A stretch of DNA of 64,000 nt from an uncultured Muribaculaceae bacterium (lineage in GTDB: Bacteria; Bacteroidota; Bacteroidia; Bacteroidales; Muribaculaceae). How positions within the stretch are numbered: the first letter of the stretch is position 1; each line of letters opens with the position of its first letter. The stretch spans positions 62,001-126,000 of the forward strand of contig CAJTQU010000003.1 of the NCBI GenBank assembly GCA_910578665.1, in the 5' to 3' direction. A model generated the notes under the pieces. That model did not search any database. It saw only the letters and a list, made by a program, of their open reading frames with translations, and was not told where the DNA came from. Positions 25,759 through 33,270 of the stretch are shown piece by piece. A program made the translations under genes and the position numbers.

Positions 25759-26811
25759 TTATTTACGATAGAGTTTGAACAGGTTCATATCCCATGTAAC
25801 GCCGCAAGAGAGGAACGTCGATTTGTTGTGCAGCAGGTCGCCGGCATTGGTGTTGCGGCCCCAGCCGTAGTAGCATCCGGCGTGCAGACGCAGCGAAGTG
25901 CGTTTTTTACGCAGAGGGAAAAATTCCACAGCTCCGCCGGCCATCTTAAATTCCGTGCCCGGCAGCACGCACAGGTCGGCGGCCGTATTGGTGCGGTTTA
26001 CATCGTAAGTCATTTTGGCATGTATGCGCCAGTGGTCCGACGGGGCATAAGACAGATCGCCCATCACCGAACAGTCACGGAAAAGATAGGCCTGATGCGA
26101 TGCCGCGCGGTTCATAAAGTCCAGCTGGAGTGTCACGGGACCCAGCTCAAACTGGTTGCCCAGCGCGATATAGGATATGTAGCGGCCCTTGGCATACTCG
26201 GCCAGGTTGACACTCCACAAAGATGAATACAGGCCGTGGCGTCCGGCCCACATAAGATTATACGAATACATATTGCGGTTGCCCGGCGAATGGAACATGC
26301 TCTGGCTCACCTGGAACATGAGCTTGTCGGCAGGAGTGACATTGTAAGCCACCGAGGCTCCGAACTGGTAACAGGCTATATTCTGCGTAAACAGCGAATA
26401 GCTGTATACATCGGCCGGATTAAGGTCGTATTCGTATCCGCCGATGCCCACAATCTGCTTACCTGCCGAGAATTCAAAATTGTGTGTGGAGTAGGTAAGG
26501 TTGATCCAGTCGGTAGCATCAAAAAAGTTTCCGTCTACAACCGATTTGTTGAAACGCTGGCGCCATGCATATTTCAGACCGGGAACAATCTCGCCGTCCA
26601 GTTTCAGCATGAGATACTTGCCCTCGAATCCGGTATTAGCGTCATTAGTGTTGCCGTCATCCCAAAGTCCCTGCCAGTCAGCACGGGCCTTTACATCAAC
26701 ATTAAGAAGCTCTGTCTTAGAATCTTGTGATACGGTAGATCCGGCTTCCTGGGCCGAAGCGATAGCCGCGGAACACAATAATGCTGCCGCAGCCAGGTAG
26801 ATAGATTTCAT
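25759..26811 (-). CDS. OprO/P-like outer-membrane porin
   Basis: A 350-residue protein with a signal peptide (MKSIYLAAAALLCSAAIASA, cut before QEAG) and a long series of amphipathic strands ending in NLFKLYRK. The short, repeated patterns with alternate aromatic residues, and the segments FEGKYLMLKLDGEIVPGLKYAWRQRFN and FEFSAGKQIVGIGGYEYD, fit the Bacteroidetes phosphate-selective-porin O/P family. True phosphate selectivity is not implied. It has a consensus promoter directly upstream plus a pair of direct repeats that may bind a regulator, and it is followed by a transporter gene in the same unit. Confidence 0.85.
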   Translation of the reverse strand: MKSIYLAAAALLCSAAIASAQEAGSTVSQDSKTELLNVDVKARADWQGLWDDGNTNDANTGFEGKYLMLKLDGEIVPGLKYAWRQRFNKSVVDGNFFDATDWINLTYSTHNFEFSAGKQIVGIGGYEYDLNPADVYSYSLFTQNIACYQFGASVAYNVTPADKLMFQVSQSMFHSPGNRNMYSYNLMWAGRHGLYSSLWSVNLAEYAKGRYISYIALGNQFELGPVTLQLDFMNRAASHQAYLFRDCSVMGDLSYAPSDHWRIHAKMTYDVNRTNTAADLCVLPGTEFKMAGGAVEFFPLRKKRTSLRLHAGCYYGWGRNTNAGDLLHNKSTFLSCGVTWDMNLFKLYRK

Positions 26812-26830
26812 GATATTAGGTATTTTGGTG

Positions 26831-26862
26831 CAAAGTTACACAAAGAGATTTAATGATGCAAA
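26831..26862 (-). promoter_or_regulatory. Porin gene promoter
   Basis: Minus-strand TTTG (complement of 26859-26862) and TAACTTTG (complement of 26831-26838), 20 bp apart, are a full consensus match. The start of transcription would be near 26826, about 15 nt before the ATG. Confidence 0.85.
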
Positions 26863-26887
26863 AAAATCTTTAACAGACGTGAAATAT

Positions 26888-26919
26888 AACGGCCGGATAC
26901 TCGCCTAAACGGCCGGATA
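26888..26919. repeat. Phased direct repeat upstream of the porin promoter
   Basis: AACGGCCGGATA occurs at 26888-26899 and again at 26908-26919, exactly 20 bp apart (two helical turns), beginning 26 bp beyond the -33 box. GC-rich copies in an AT-rich spacer of about 300 bp look like binding sites for an activator of the porin gene. Confidence 0.6.
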
Positions 26920-27042
26920 AACGCGTCATTTTTCAAGTATCATGCGTTAATTATTGTTAATCCTAGCAACTTCCCATAGTTCATATATCCCTGATTATAT
27001 TGGCTATATCCCACAAACTTTTCTTATTTTCAAAGACCAATA

Positions 27043-27073
27043 CTTGTATACTTGATTATAATACTTAATTTTG
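27043..27073 (+). promoter_or_regulatory. Promoter of the AT-hook/holin/amidase cassette
   Basis: CTTG at 27043-27046 and TAATTTTG at 27066-27073 are 19 bp apart. Transcription from near 27079 would give a leader of about 30 nt before the ATG at 27109. Confidence 0.75.
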
Positions 27074-27108
27074 CAACACAGATTTAATTATAAAACTTAT
27101 TAATTACT

Positions 27109-27447
27109 ATGACTACGAAAGTGACCAAATCTTCCGAAGAACCCAAAAGAGGCCGCGGACGGCCACGCAAACCAGAACATCTCAAAGCAAGATGCCGTAA
27201 AATATCATACAAGGCCGACATAAGCCACTGTATGGGAAACGACAGCGATATATGCGCCTCCTGCGTGCACCGTGCCATGTTCCGCATGTGGCTGCAACTC
27301 GACAACAGCAAGAGAGAGGGGGTGATACTGCTACCGCAACGCGCCCGTAGGCAAAGCTGTCGCAACCACATGGCCGTACAGGAATATTTCGACCTAATCG
27401 ATGAAGAACGCAAAAAACTAAAGGACTATGAAAAACAAACTTTATAA
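27109..27447 (+). CDS. Small AT-hook protein, first gene of a four-gene cassette
   Basis: Not recognised as a named family. The 112-residue basic protein begins with an AT-hook-like RGRGRPRKP at about residues 14-22, a motif that grips the DNA minor groove. It then has cysteines and histidines in CRKISYKADISHC and CASCVH, possibly a small zinc site, and a charged helical tail (DLIDEERKKLKDYEKQ). A role as DNA-binding regulator of the cassette is a guess. It follows a good promoter, and its end overlaps the next gene by 20 bp. Confidence 0.65.
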   Translation: MTTKVTKSSEEPKRGRGRPRKPEHLKARCRKISYKADISHCMGNDSDICASCVHRAMFRMWLQLDNSKREGVILLPQRARRQSCRNHMAVQEYFDLIDEERKKLKDYEKQTL

Positions 27448-27940
27448 TTGCGAGAAGACCCCGGCCGGATGGACTGTGACAGCGGATTATGAGGCAGTCA
27501 TAGACGATGTGCGCCACGGCGTGGCGCTGCTTAACCACAACTTCCGCAACACCACGGAGATGGACGATGACAATGACAGACATATGCCGCAGATATCATG
27601 GGACGACTCTGTAGACAAAATGCTGCTTACGCACTCCGTGCGGCACAAAGCGGCAGCCGTGATGCGCAAACTATCGGCCTGGCTCGCCACAGACGCGTCA
27701 GGCCCCACAGAAACGGGGTTCCGCTACGTCCTGCGCGGCAATATGTCCGACATAGCCGGAGTGGCAGGAGAAAGCATCGGACGCATTCTTGCCATGGAGC
27801 TTATGGCCGACAAACTTCAGAATGCCGATGGCGCGGACAGCGGCCCCCTCTGCACAGCCTGCCGCAACTGCCGCGAATGGTCACAAACGCTGCTTAACGG
27901 CCTTAAAGAAATGTTCTCGCTGTCGGAAAACATAATATGA
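27428..27940 (+). CDS. Unknown 170-residue protein with a cysteine cluster
   Basis: No family recognised. The protein is acidic and mostly helical with no signal peptide or membrane segment. Its notable feature is CTACRNC near residues 138-144 (C-x2-C-x2-C), which could bind metal. The N-terminal part (TVTADYEAVIDDVRHGVALLNHNF) may be a small beta-alpha unit. It starts 20 bp inside the end of the AT-hook gene and its stop overlaps the next ATG by 4 bp, so all members of the cassette are made together. Confidence 0.6.
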   Translation: MKNKLYNCEKTPAGWTVTADYEAVIDDVRHGVALLNHNFRNTTEMDDDNDRHMPQISWDDSVDKMLLTHSVRHKAAAVMRKLSAWLATDASGPTETGFRYVLRGNMSDIAGVAGESIGRILAMELMADKLQNADGADSGPLCTACRNCREWSQTLLNGLKEMFSLSENII

Positions 27941-28146
27941 CGGGAGAAAGTAAAACACAGCTCATATGCGCCTGCTGCATGGCGGCGCTCGGAGCCGGCC
28001 TGCTGATAGCCGGATTCACAGTGCCGCCGTCAGGCAAGATAGACTCGTCGGTGCTGGTAGCGTTCGGAGAGGTTATGACGTTTGTAGGCGCCCTGTTCGG
28101 GATCGATTACAGGGCACGAAATAAGAACAGAAACAAAAATTCATGA
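27937..28146 (+). CDS. Small two-helix membrane protein, holin-like
   Basis: A 69-residue protein with two hydrophobic helices (about residues 8-27, LICACCMAALGAGLLIAGF, and 38-55, SVLVAFGEVMTFVGALFGI) separated by a short turn with PPSGK, and a strongly basic C-terminus RARNKNRNKNS. Length, two-helix topology and charged tail match small phage holins, and the next gene codes for a cell-wall amidase, the usual holin partner. No sequence family was recognised, so the holin role rests on topology and context. Both junctions are 4-bp ATGA overlaps. Confidence 0.65.
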   Translation: MTGESKTQLICACCMAALGAGLLIAGFTVPPSGKIDSSVLVAFGEVMTFVGALFGIDYRARNKNRNKNS

Positions 28147-28562
28147 AAACTATGAGAAATATAGACAAAATCATCGTACACTGCTCGGCCACGCCCGAGG
28201 GAAAAACATACCGTGCCGCCGACATAGACGCATGGCACCGCAAACGCGGATTTAAAATGATAGGCTACCACTACGTGGTACTGTTGGACGGAAGCATGGA
28301 ATGCGGCCGCCCCGAAAGCATGGTAGGAGCGCACTGCACCGGGCACAACGCCCGTTCGATCGGCGTTTGCTATATAGGCGGCCTCAAAGCCGACGGCAAG
28401 ACATCGGCAGACACAAGGACAAAGGCTCAAAAAGAAGCCTTACGCGAACTGGTGCGCCGCCTGAAACGCAAATATCCGCGAGCCACCGTCCACGGCCATC
28501 GCGAATATGCGGCCAAAGCCTTCCCCTGCTTCAACGCGGCAGCCGAATATGCCGGCATCTGA
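28143..28562 (+). CDS. T7-lysozyme-type N-acetylmuramoyl-L-alanine amidase
   Basis: Zinc amidase of the Amidase_2/PGRP fold that cuts the bond between muramic acid and the stem peptide. The 139-residue protein is a bare catalytic domain without signal peptide or wall-binding domain, as in phage endolysins. Likely zinc ligands are H13 (IIVHCS), H119 (HGHRE; H117 is an alternative) and C129 (FPCF), with Y42 (GYHYVV) and K125 as catalytic helpers; SIGVCYIGG is a further family block. Without a signal peptide it needs a holin-like route, which the preceding gene could supply. Last gene of the cassette. Confidence 0.9.
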   Translation: MKTMRNIDKIIVHCSATPEGKTYRAADIDAWHRKRGFKMIGYHYVVLLDGSMECGRPESMVGAHCTGHNARSIGVCYIGGLKADGKTSADTRTKAQKEALRELVRRLKRKYPRATVHGHREYAAKAFPCFNAAAEYAGI

Positions 28563-28583
28563 CATACGCCGGCCAGTAGCCAA

Positions 28584-28619
28584 ACACCCTGCAGAGGCCT
28601 TATTGCCTCTGCAGGGTGT
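28584..28619. terminator. Terminator between the amidase and lipoprotein genes
   Basis: A perfect 15-bp stem (28584-28598 with 28605-28619) around CTTATT, 21 bp after the amidase stop and 25 bp after the convergent lipoprotein stop. It lacks a long T-tract but probably serves both. Confidence 0.75.
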
Positions 28620-28644
28620 AATTCATAATTACGTCAGACAAGCA

Positions 28645-29253
28645 TCAATGCCGCGTCCATGGCTTGAACGTCTCCCCATATTCAGCCTCTTCCGCAGCCG
28701 TGAGCGGAATATACACGTCACGACGGTAGGAATCCTGCGGATTTACAGCCTCCGGACTGAAATTGCCAGGCATCTCTTCCCAGCCGTAGTATACACGCAC
28801 CGTCAGACGGTCATCAGTCACAGACTCGATATAAAACAATTTGTCTGCTTTGTCGTCAAGACTCCACAGAGCATTTTCACGACCCAAAGTCACCCAGCCC
28901 GTAGACTGGTCAAAAGAATAGCTGTCAGTAATGTAATATGACGGACCGTCAGGCCAATGCATACCCACCGTCTCATAATAATGTCTGAATTCGTCCGGCA
29001 TAAACAAAAATCCTTTATTCAGACCACCACCGACCAAAAAATAAATATCGTCAGCAGCAACAGTGCCATCACCTTTCACAAAAGTGGTTTCTATGATCTT
29101 CCAGGTACGCCCCACAACTTTTTGCTGAAAATCCTCTTTAGTGATCGACACCACTTTTGCACCAGGAACATCAGGCTTGTCATCATCACTACAAGATACA
29201 AAACCGCATATAGCCAACATAGACAGCCCGGCCAATAACATCTTCTTTCCCAT
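28645..29253 (-). CDS. Lipoprotein, paralogue of the one at 45926
   Basis: A 202-residue exported lipoprotein with signal and lipobox ending GFVSC, followed by the SDDDKPD acidic spacer common on Bacteroidetes surface lipoproteins. Its body shares blocks with the protein at 45926-46582: SITKEDFQQKVVGRTW against SISKEEFQEKVMGKIW, and FYIESVTDDRLTVRVYYGWE against FYIESVTDDLLVIHNDYGWE. Function unknown; the small size and beta-rich make-up suggest a binding protein. A -7 box lies at 29305-29312. Confidence 0.8.
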   Translation of the reverse strand: MGKKMLLAGLSMLAICGFVSCSDDDKPDVPGAKVVSITKEDFQQKVVGRTWKIIETTFVKGDGTVAADDIYFLVGGGLNKGFLFMPDEFRHYYETVGMHWPDGPSYYITDSYSFDQSTGWVTLGRENALWSLDDKADKLFYIESVTDDRLTVRVYYGWEEMPGNFSPEAVNPQDSYRRDVYIPLTAAEEAEYGETFKPWTRH

Positions 29254-29304
29254 GATTATAAATTTTAAGGGTTAGTATTTATTTTCTTCCGGATTTAAAA
29301 GATG

Positions 29305-29312
29305 CAAAACTA
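29305..29312 (-). promoter_or_regulatory. Possible -7 box of the lipoprotein gene
   Basis: The minus strand reads TAGTTTTG, a match to TAnnTTTG, about 52 bp before the ATG at 29253. No TTTG at the proper distance upstream. The remainder of the spacer up to polA is AT-rich and otherwise unremarkable. Confidence 0.45.
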
Positions 29313-29541
29313 TACAGCACACAAACATTCATATAACACATTAATATTTCTGGCAGTAATGTAAAAGATAAATGTTTTTTTGCAAATAATAAATCTTTTA
29401 AAGTTATGTAGGCCTCAAATTTACCACAAAAAAAACAAATTGTGCAAATTTCATAACGATGAATTTACAGATTATGCTATAAAACATATAAAAATCATCC
29501 ATACAAAACGAGAGTGCCATACACTCTTAGCCACGGATTAT

Positions 29542-29572
29542 TTTGCTGATAAACTTATATTGAGTAATTTTG
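29542..29572 (+). promoter_or_regulatory. polA promoter
   Basis: TTTG at 29542-29545 and TAATTTTG at 29565-29572, 19 bp apart, 20 bp before the ATG at 29593. Its position inside the longer open frame argues that translation does not begin at 29380. Confidence 0.85.
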
Positions 29573-29592
29573 TTGGCGTTAATAAAGACCAT

Positions 29593-32361
29593 ATGGATAC
29601 GCCACGCCTTTTCCTTCTTGATGCATACGCCCTGGTGTTCAGGGCGTATTACGCTCTGATACGCATGCCGCGTATCACATCGTCCGGAATGAACACCTCT
29701 GCCATCTTCGGCTTCGTCAACACTCTTGAAGAATTGCTGCGCAAAGAGCGCCCCTCGCATATAGCCGTGTGTTTCGACCCCCAGGGACCCACTTTCCGGC
29801 ATGAGGCATACGAGGCCTACAAAGGGGAGCGCGAAGCCACTCCTGAGGATATAAAGGCGGCTATACCTATTATAAAGGAGATTATAAGGGCTTATAACAT
29901 TCCCATAATCGAGGCGCCCGGATTTGAGGCCGACGATGTGATAGGCACCATGGCAAATCTCGCTTCTGCCGAAGGGTTTACCACATACATGATGACGCCC
30001 GACAAGGATTTCGGACAGCTGGTCTCTCCCACAGTGCTGCAATACAAGCCTGCATACCGAGGCCAGGATTTCGAACTGAGAGGACCGGCAGAGGTGTGTG
30101 CCCGTTATGATATAGAAAGACCGGAACAGGTGACCGACATACTGGCCCTTATGGGCGACAAGGCCGACAATATCCCGGGCTGTCCCGGGGTCGGCGAAAA
30201 AACCGCTTCGAAACTTGTGGCAGAATTCGGCAGTGTGGAGGCACTGATAGCCGGCACCGACCGCCTAAAAGGGTCTATTAAAAAAAAAGTGGAAGAAAAT
30301 GCCGAACAAATCACTTTTTCTAAATTTCTGGCCACCATACGCACTGATGTGCCGCTGGAGGTAGCGCCCTCAGACCTGGCACGACAGCCGGAAAACACCC
30401 AGAAGCTTTTTGAATTGTTCCGCCAACTGGAATTCCGCACTCTTGTGAAGCGCGTGGAGGAACGTCTGGGCCTGGACAAGCCGGCAGCACAGGCTGCCAG
30501 GCAAAGCATACAGGGATCTTTATTTGACGATGAAGAGGCACCGGCTGACGCAGGAGGACAGACGCCGATGCCGACCGTTACCACCGACTACGCGGCCATA
30601 GCATCTGCCGAAGAGATGGAGGAATTCGGCAAACAAGCAAGGAGATGCACGGAATTGGCTATATTTACGGTGGCCGACAGCGATAGCGACATGCGCGCCG
30701 AACCGGAGGGATGGGCCGTGGCAGACGCCCCGGGCAGGGCACGCTATCTGACGGCATCGCTGCCAGGCGCCGCAGAGCTCGTGGCAGATCTATATTCGGC
30801 CGCCGGCATAACCATCATAAGCGCCGATGTGAAGCGCGACTATGTGGTCCTGGCCAATATGCCTCAGACACAGGCAGTGGCCCCGTCCGGATATTTCGAC
30901 ATACGCATCGCGCACTACCTGCTCGAGCCAGAGATGCGCCACGGCACGGAGATGCTGGCCTCATCGTATCTGGGCATGCATGTGCCCGACTATGAGTCTG
31001 TAGGGGGAAAGGGAGCCAAGCGCGTGCCTCCCTCGCGTCTTGATAAAAAAGCACTGCTCGAATGGGCGTGCGCACAGGCCGACGCGGCTCTCAGGCTTCA
31101 CACGCCGCTGCGGGAAGCCGTGGAAAAGGAGGGCATGACGCCGCTGCTGCGCGACGTGGAACTTCCGCTGGCCATAGTGCTTGCCGATATGGAGCGCGCA
31201 GGCGTGCGTATAGACGTGGGCGCGCTGAATGACGCCGCGGCACAGATGAGAAACCGCCTGGCCGGACTGGAACGCGAGGTGTTCGAACTGGCCGGCGAGG
31301 AATTCAACATAGGATCTCCGGCCAAGGTAGGCGAAATACTGTTTGACCGCATGCAGCTGGATGCCAAAGCAAAAAAAACCAAGACCGGACAGTATTCCAC
31401 ATCGGAAGAGGTCCTCGAAAAGATAGCCCATCTAAACCCTATAGTTGGCAAGATACTGGAACACCGGCAGCTCAAGAAGCTGCTGAACACATATCTCACC
31501 GCACTGCCGGCCAGCATCAATCCGGCCACCGGCAAAATACACACTACCTACAACCAGACGGTCACGGCCACCGGCCGCATCTCGTCGTCAGAGCCAAACC
31601 TGCAGAACATACCGGTGCGCGACCAGGAGGGCCGTGACATACGCCGCGCCTTTATCCCCGACCCGGGGCACACGTTCCTCTCGGCAGACTATAGTCAGAT
31701 AGAACTGCGACTGATGGCCGATTTTGCCGGTGACGAAGTAATGCTCGACGCCTTTGCCCACGGCCGCGACATACATGCAACGACGGCGGCGAAGATCTAC
31801 CACCTCTCTCTGGACCAGGTGGACGAGACGCAGCGACGACATGCCAAGACAGCCAACTTCGGCATCATATACGGTATCTCGGCTTTCGGCCTGTCATCAC
31901 GCCTGGGCATACCGCGCAGCGAGGCAAAAGAACTGATAGACGGATATTTCGCCACATTCCCGGCCGTACAGCAGTATATGGCTGACAGCATGGAGCAAGC
32001 ACGCGAGCAAGGCTATGTGGAAACTATCATGGGACGCCGCCGGCGCCTGCCCGACATCAACAGTCGCAACCCCGTGGTGCGCGGCTACGCCGAGCGCAAC
32101 GCTATAAACGCCCCCATACAGGGTTCTGCCGCCGACATAATCAAGACCGCCATGGTGCGTATACACGACGAAATGAAAGAGCGCGGCATGAAAAGCCGTA
32201 TGATAATGCAGGTGCACGACGAACTCAACTTCGACGTAATACCCGAAGAACTGCCGGCCATGCGCGAACTCGTGGCGCGCCGCATGCAGGAGGCCTACAC
32301 GGGACGCGTAAGCCTTACAGCCTCGATGGGCGCCGGAGACAACTGGCTCGACGCCCACTGA
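29593..32361 (+). CDS. polA: DNA polymerase I, proofreading site apparently lost
   Basis: Repair and Okazaki-fragment polymerase with flap nuclease. The ATG at 29593 gives 922 residues and the standard start DTPRLFLLDAYALVFRAYYAL-like N-terminus; the 71 codons upstream in frame are AT-rich non-coding DNA that contains the promoter. The 5' nuclease (residues 1 to about 290) and polymerase look intact: motif A at D699 (DYSQIELRL), motif B RRHAKTANFGIIYG, motif C HDE near 874. In the 3'-5' exonuclease domain the usual FDTET (E. coli D355 and E357) reads I357-F358-T-V360-A, so two metal-binding acids are replaced while the later KRD and ADA aspartates remain. Proofreading is therefore probably absent. 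Confidence 0.95.
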   Translation: MDTPRLFLLDAYALVFRAYYALIRMPRITSSGMNTSAIFGFVNTLEELLRKERPSHIAVCFDPQGPTFRHEAYEAYKGEREATPEDIKAAIPIIKEIIRAYNIPIIEAPGFEADDVIGTMANLASAEGFTTYMMTPDKDFGQLVSPTVLQYKPAYRGQDFELRGPAEVCARYDIERPEQVTDILALMGDKADNIPGCPGVGEKTASKLVAEFGSVEALIAGTDRLKGSIKKKVEENAEQITFSKFLATIRTDVPLEVAPSDLARQPENTQKLFELFRQLEFRTLVKRVEERLGLDKPAAQAARQSIQGSLFDDEEAPADAGGQTPMPTVTTDYAAIASAEEMEEFGKQARRCTELAIFTVADSDSDMRAEPEGWAVADAPGRARYLTASLPGAAELVADLYSAAGITIISADVKRDYVVLANMPQTQAVAPSGYFDIRIAHYLLEPEMRHGTEMLASSYLGMHVPDYESVGGKGAKRVPPSRLDKKALLEWACAQADAALRLHTPLREAVEKEGMTPLLRDVELPLAIVLADMERAGVRIDVGALNDAAAQMRNRLAGLEREVFELAGEEFNIGSPAKVGEILFDRMQLDAKAKKTKTGQYSTSEEVLEKIAHLNPIVGKILEHRQLKKLLNTYLTALPASINPATGKIHTTYNQTVTATGRISSSEPNLQNIPVRDQEGRDIRRAFIPDPGHTFLSADYSQIELRLMADFAGDEVMLDAFAHGRDIHATTAAKIYHLSLDQVDETQRRHAKTANFGIIYGISAFGLSSRLGIPRSEAKELIDGYFATFPAVQQYMADSMEQAREQGYVETIMGRRRRLPDINSRNPVVRGYAERNAINAPIQGSAADIIKTAMVRIHDEMKERGMKSRMIMQVHDELNFDVIPEELPAMRELVARRMQEAYTGRVSLTASMGAGDNWLDAH

Positions 32362-32376
32362 GGCCGTCCGGGCCTA

Positions 32377-32886
32377 TCAGTCCAGGTCGATAGACGAAGG
32401 CGCCACTATGTCGAAATTATACTTGATCGTGTCCATCACGAACAACGATTCGATAGTACCGATTGAGTCTATGCGGCCCAGGACGTTAACTATAAAATTC
32501 TTATAATATTTCATATCTGGCGCATTTATCCGCAGAAGGTAGTCATACTGGCCCGATATGTGGTAACACTCCGACACCTCGGGTATCTCCTTTATGACCG
32601 ATACGAAGTCAGACACGACATCAAAAGTGAGCTGGCGCAGCTTGACCATACTGTAGACACAGAAACCCCTGTACACCTTGTCGGGATCGACTATGGTCAC
32701 ATACTTGGATATATAACCGTTTGCCTCCAGCCTCTTCCATCTCTCAAAGACCGGTGTAGCCGACAACCGAACCTCGGCGGCAAGCTCCTTAAGCGTGATA
32801 CGGGCATTCCGCTGCAGGATAGACAGTATTTTCAGGTCTGTCTTGTCCAGACGGCGCACAGTTGTTTTTTCTGTTTGATTAGTCAT
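32377..32886 (-). CDS. Lrp/AsnC-family transcription regulator
   Basis: A 169-residue regulator with an N-terminal winged helix-turn-helix (LDKTDLKILSILQRNARITLKELAAEVRLSATPVFERWKRLE) and a C-terminal RAM/AsnC ligand domain (SECYHISGQYDYLLRINAPDMKYYKNF). Family members sense amino acids and often control their own gene and nearby transport or metabolism genes; no target can be named here. It converges on polA with 15 bp between stops, where a short AGGCC/GGCCT hairpin (32361-32375) sits. Upstream on the other side is the candidate ncRNA transcribed away from it. Confidence 0.93.
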   Translation of the reverse strand: MTNQTEKTTVRRLDKTDLKILSILQRNARITLKELAAEVRLSATPVFERWKRLEANGYISKYVTIVDPDKVYRGFCVYSMVKLRQLTFDVVSDFVSVIKEIPEVSECYHISGQYDYLLRINAPDMKYYKNFIVNVLGRIDSIGTIESLFVMDTIKYNFDIVAPSSIDLD

Positions 32887-32959
32887 ATTCGTTGTTATTT
32901 ATTATATTTTTCTATTTAAAAATCTGCCTACAGGGTCTTTCTCCAAATTACTATATTAA

Positions 32960-33226
32960 CTTGTTTGTTATTTCTAATATTACTAATTTTGCAATGTCGA
33001 TGATACGTTCATGGACAGTGTGATATGTCTTTCTGATGTGTGAATTTTATCCAGACATTGTAAAACCGCAAGTTGAAAAAGAATATTAGGTAGTAAATAA
33101 TTAGTTGAAAAAGCGTAATTAGATAATTGGAACGACACAATGATGTAGTAAGCAATAGTTTATTCCCATTCACATCAGACATTGAGTGCTTTATACAGTC
33201 AGACAATATTGTCTGACTGTTTTTTT
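32960..33226 (+). ncRNA. Candidate ncRNA between lrp and the GT4 gene
   Basis: A promoter (CTTG 32960-32963, TAATTTTG 32984-32991, 20 bp apart) and a strong plus-strand terminator (26-bp palindrome 33195-33220 followed by seven Ts) enclose about 230 bp with no reading frame longer than about ten codons. Both flanking genes lie on the other strand, so nothing else explains the terminator. Bases 33025-33045 can pair with 33168-33182 (15 bp with two bulges), closing a large internal region. Size and a long closing stem around an open centre recall 6S RNA, but this is only a suggestion; RNase P RNA and tmRNA would be longer. The two AGTTGAAAAAG copies at 33071 and 33103 are further internal structure. 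Confidence 0.6.
33195..33226 (+). terminator. 26-bp palindrome with T-tract
   Basis: The palindrome at 33195-33220 (13-bp arms ACAGTCAGACAAT) runs into seven Ts. The T-tract is on the plus strand only. It may also slow minus-strand transcription coming from the glycosyltransferase gene, but on that strand it is followed by ATAAAG, not Ts. Confidence 0.85.
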
Positions 33227-33270
33227 GCATATACGCGCGCCGCGGTATGCAGAAAATGATACTATGGCAG

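Noticed and set aside
27109..28562. Complete prophage around the amidase
   Set aside because: No integrase, capsid, portal, terminase or tail genes and no attachment repeats are visible; both flanks are ordinary chromosomal genes.
29380..29592. N-terminal extension of PolA by 71 residues
   Set aside because: The stretch is AT-rich, unlike PolA, and contains a full promoter ending 20 bp before the ATG that gives the normal N-terminus.
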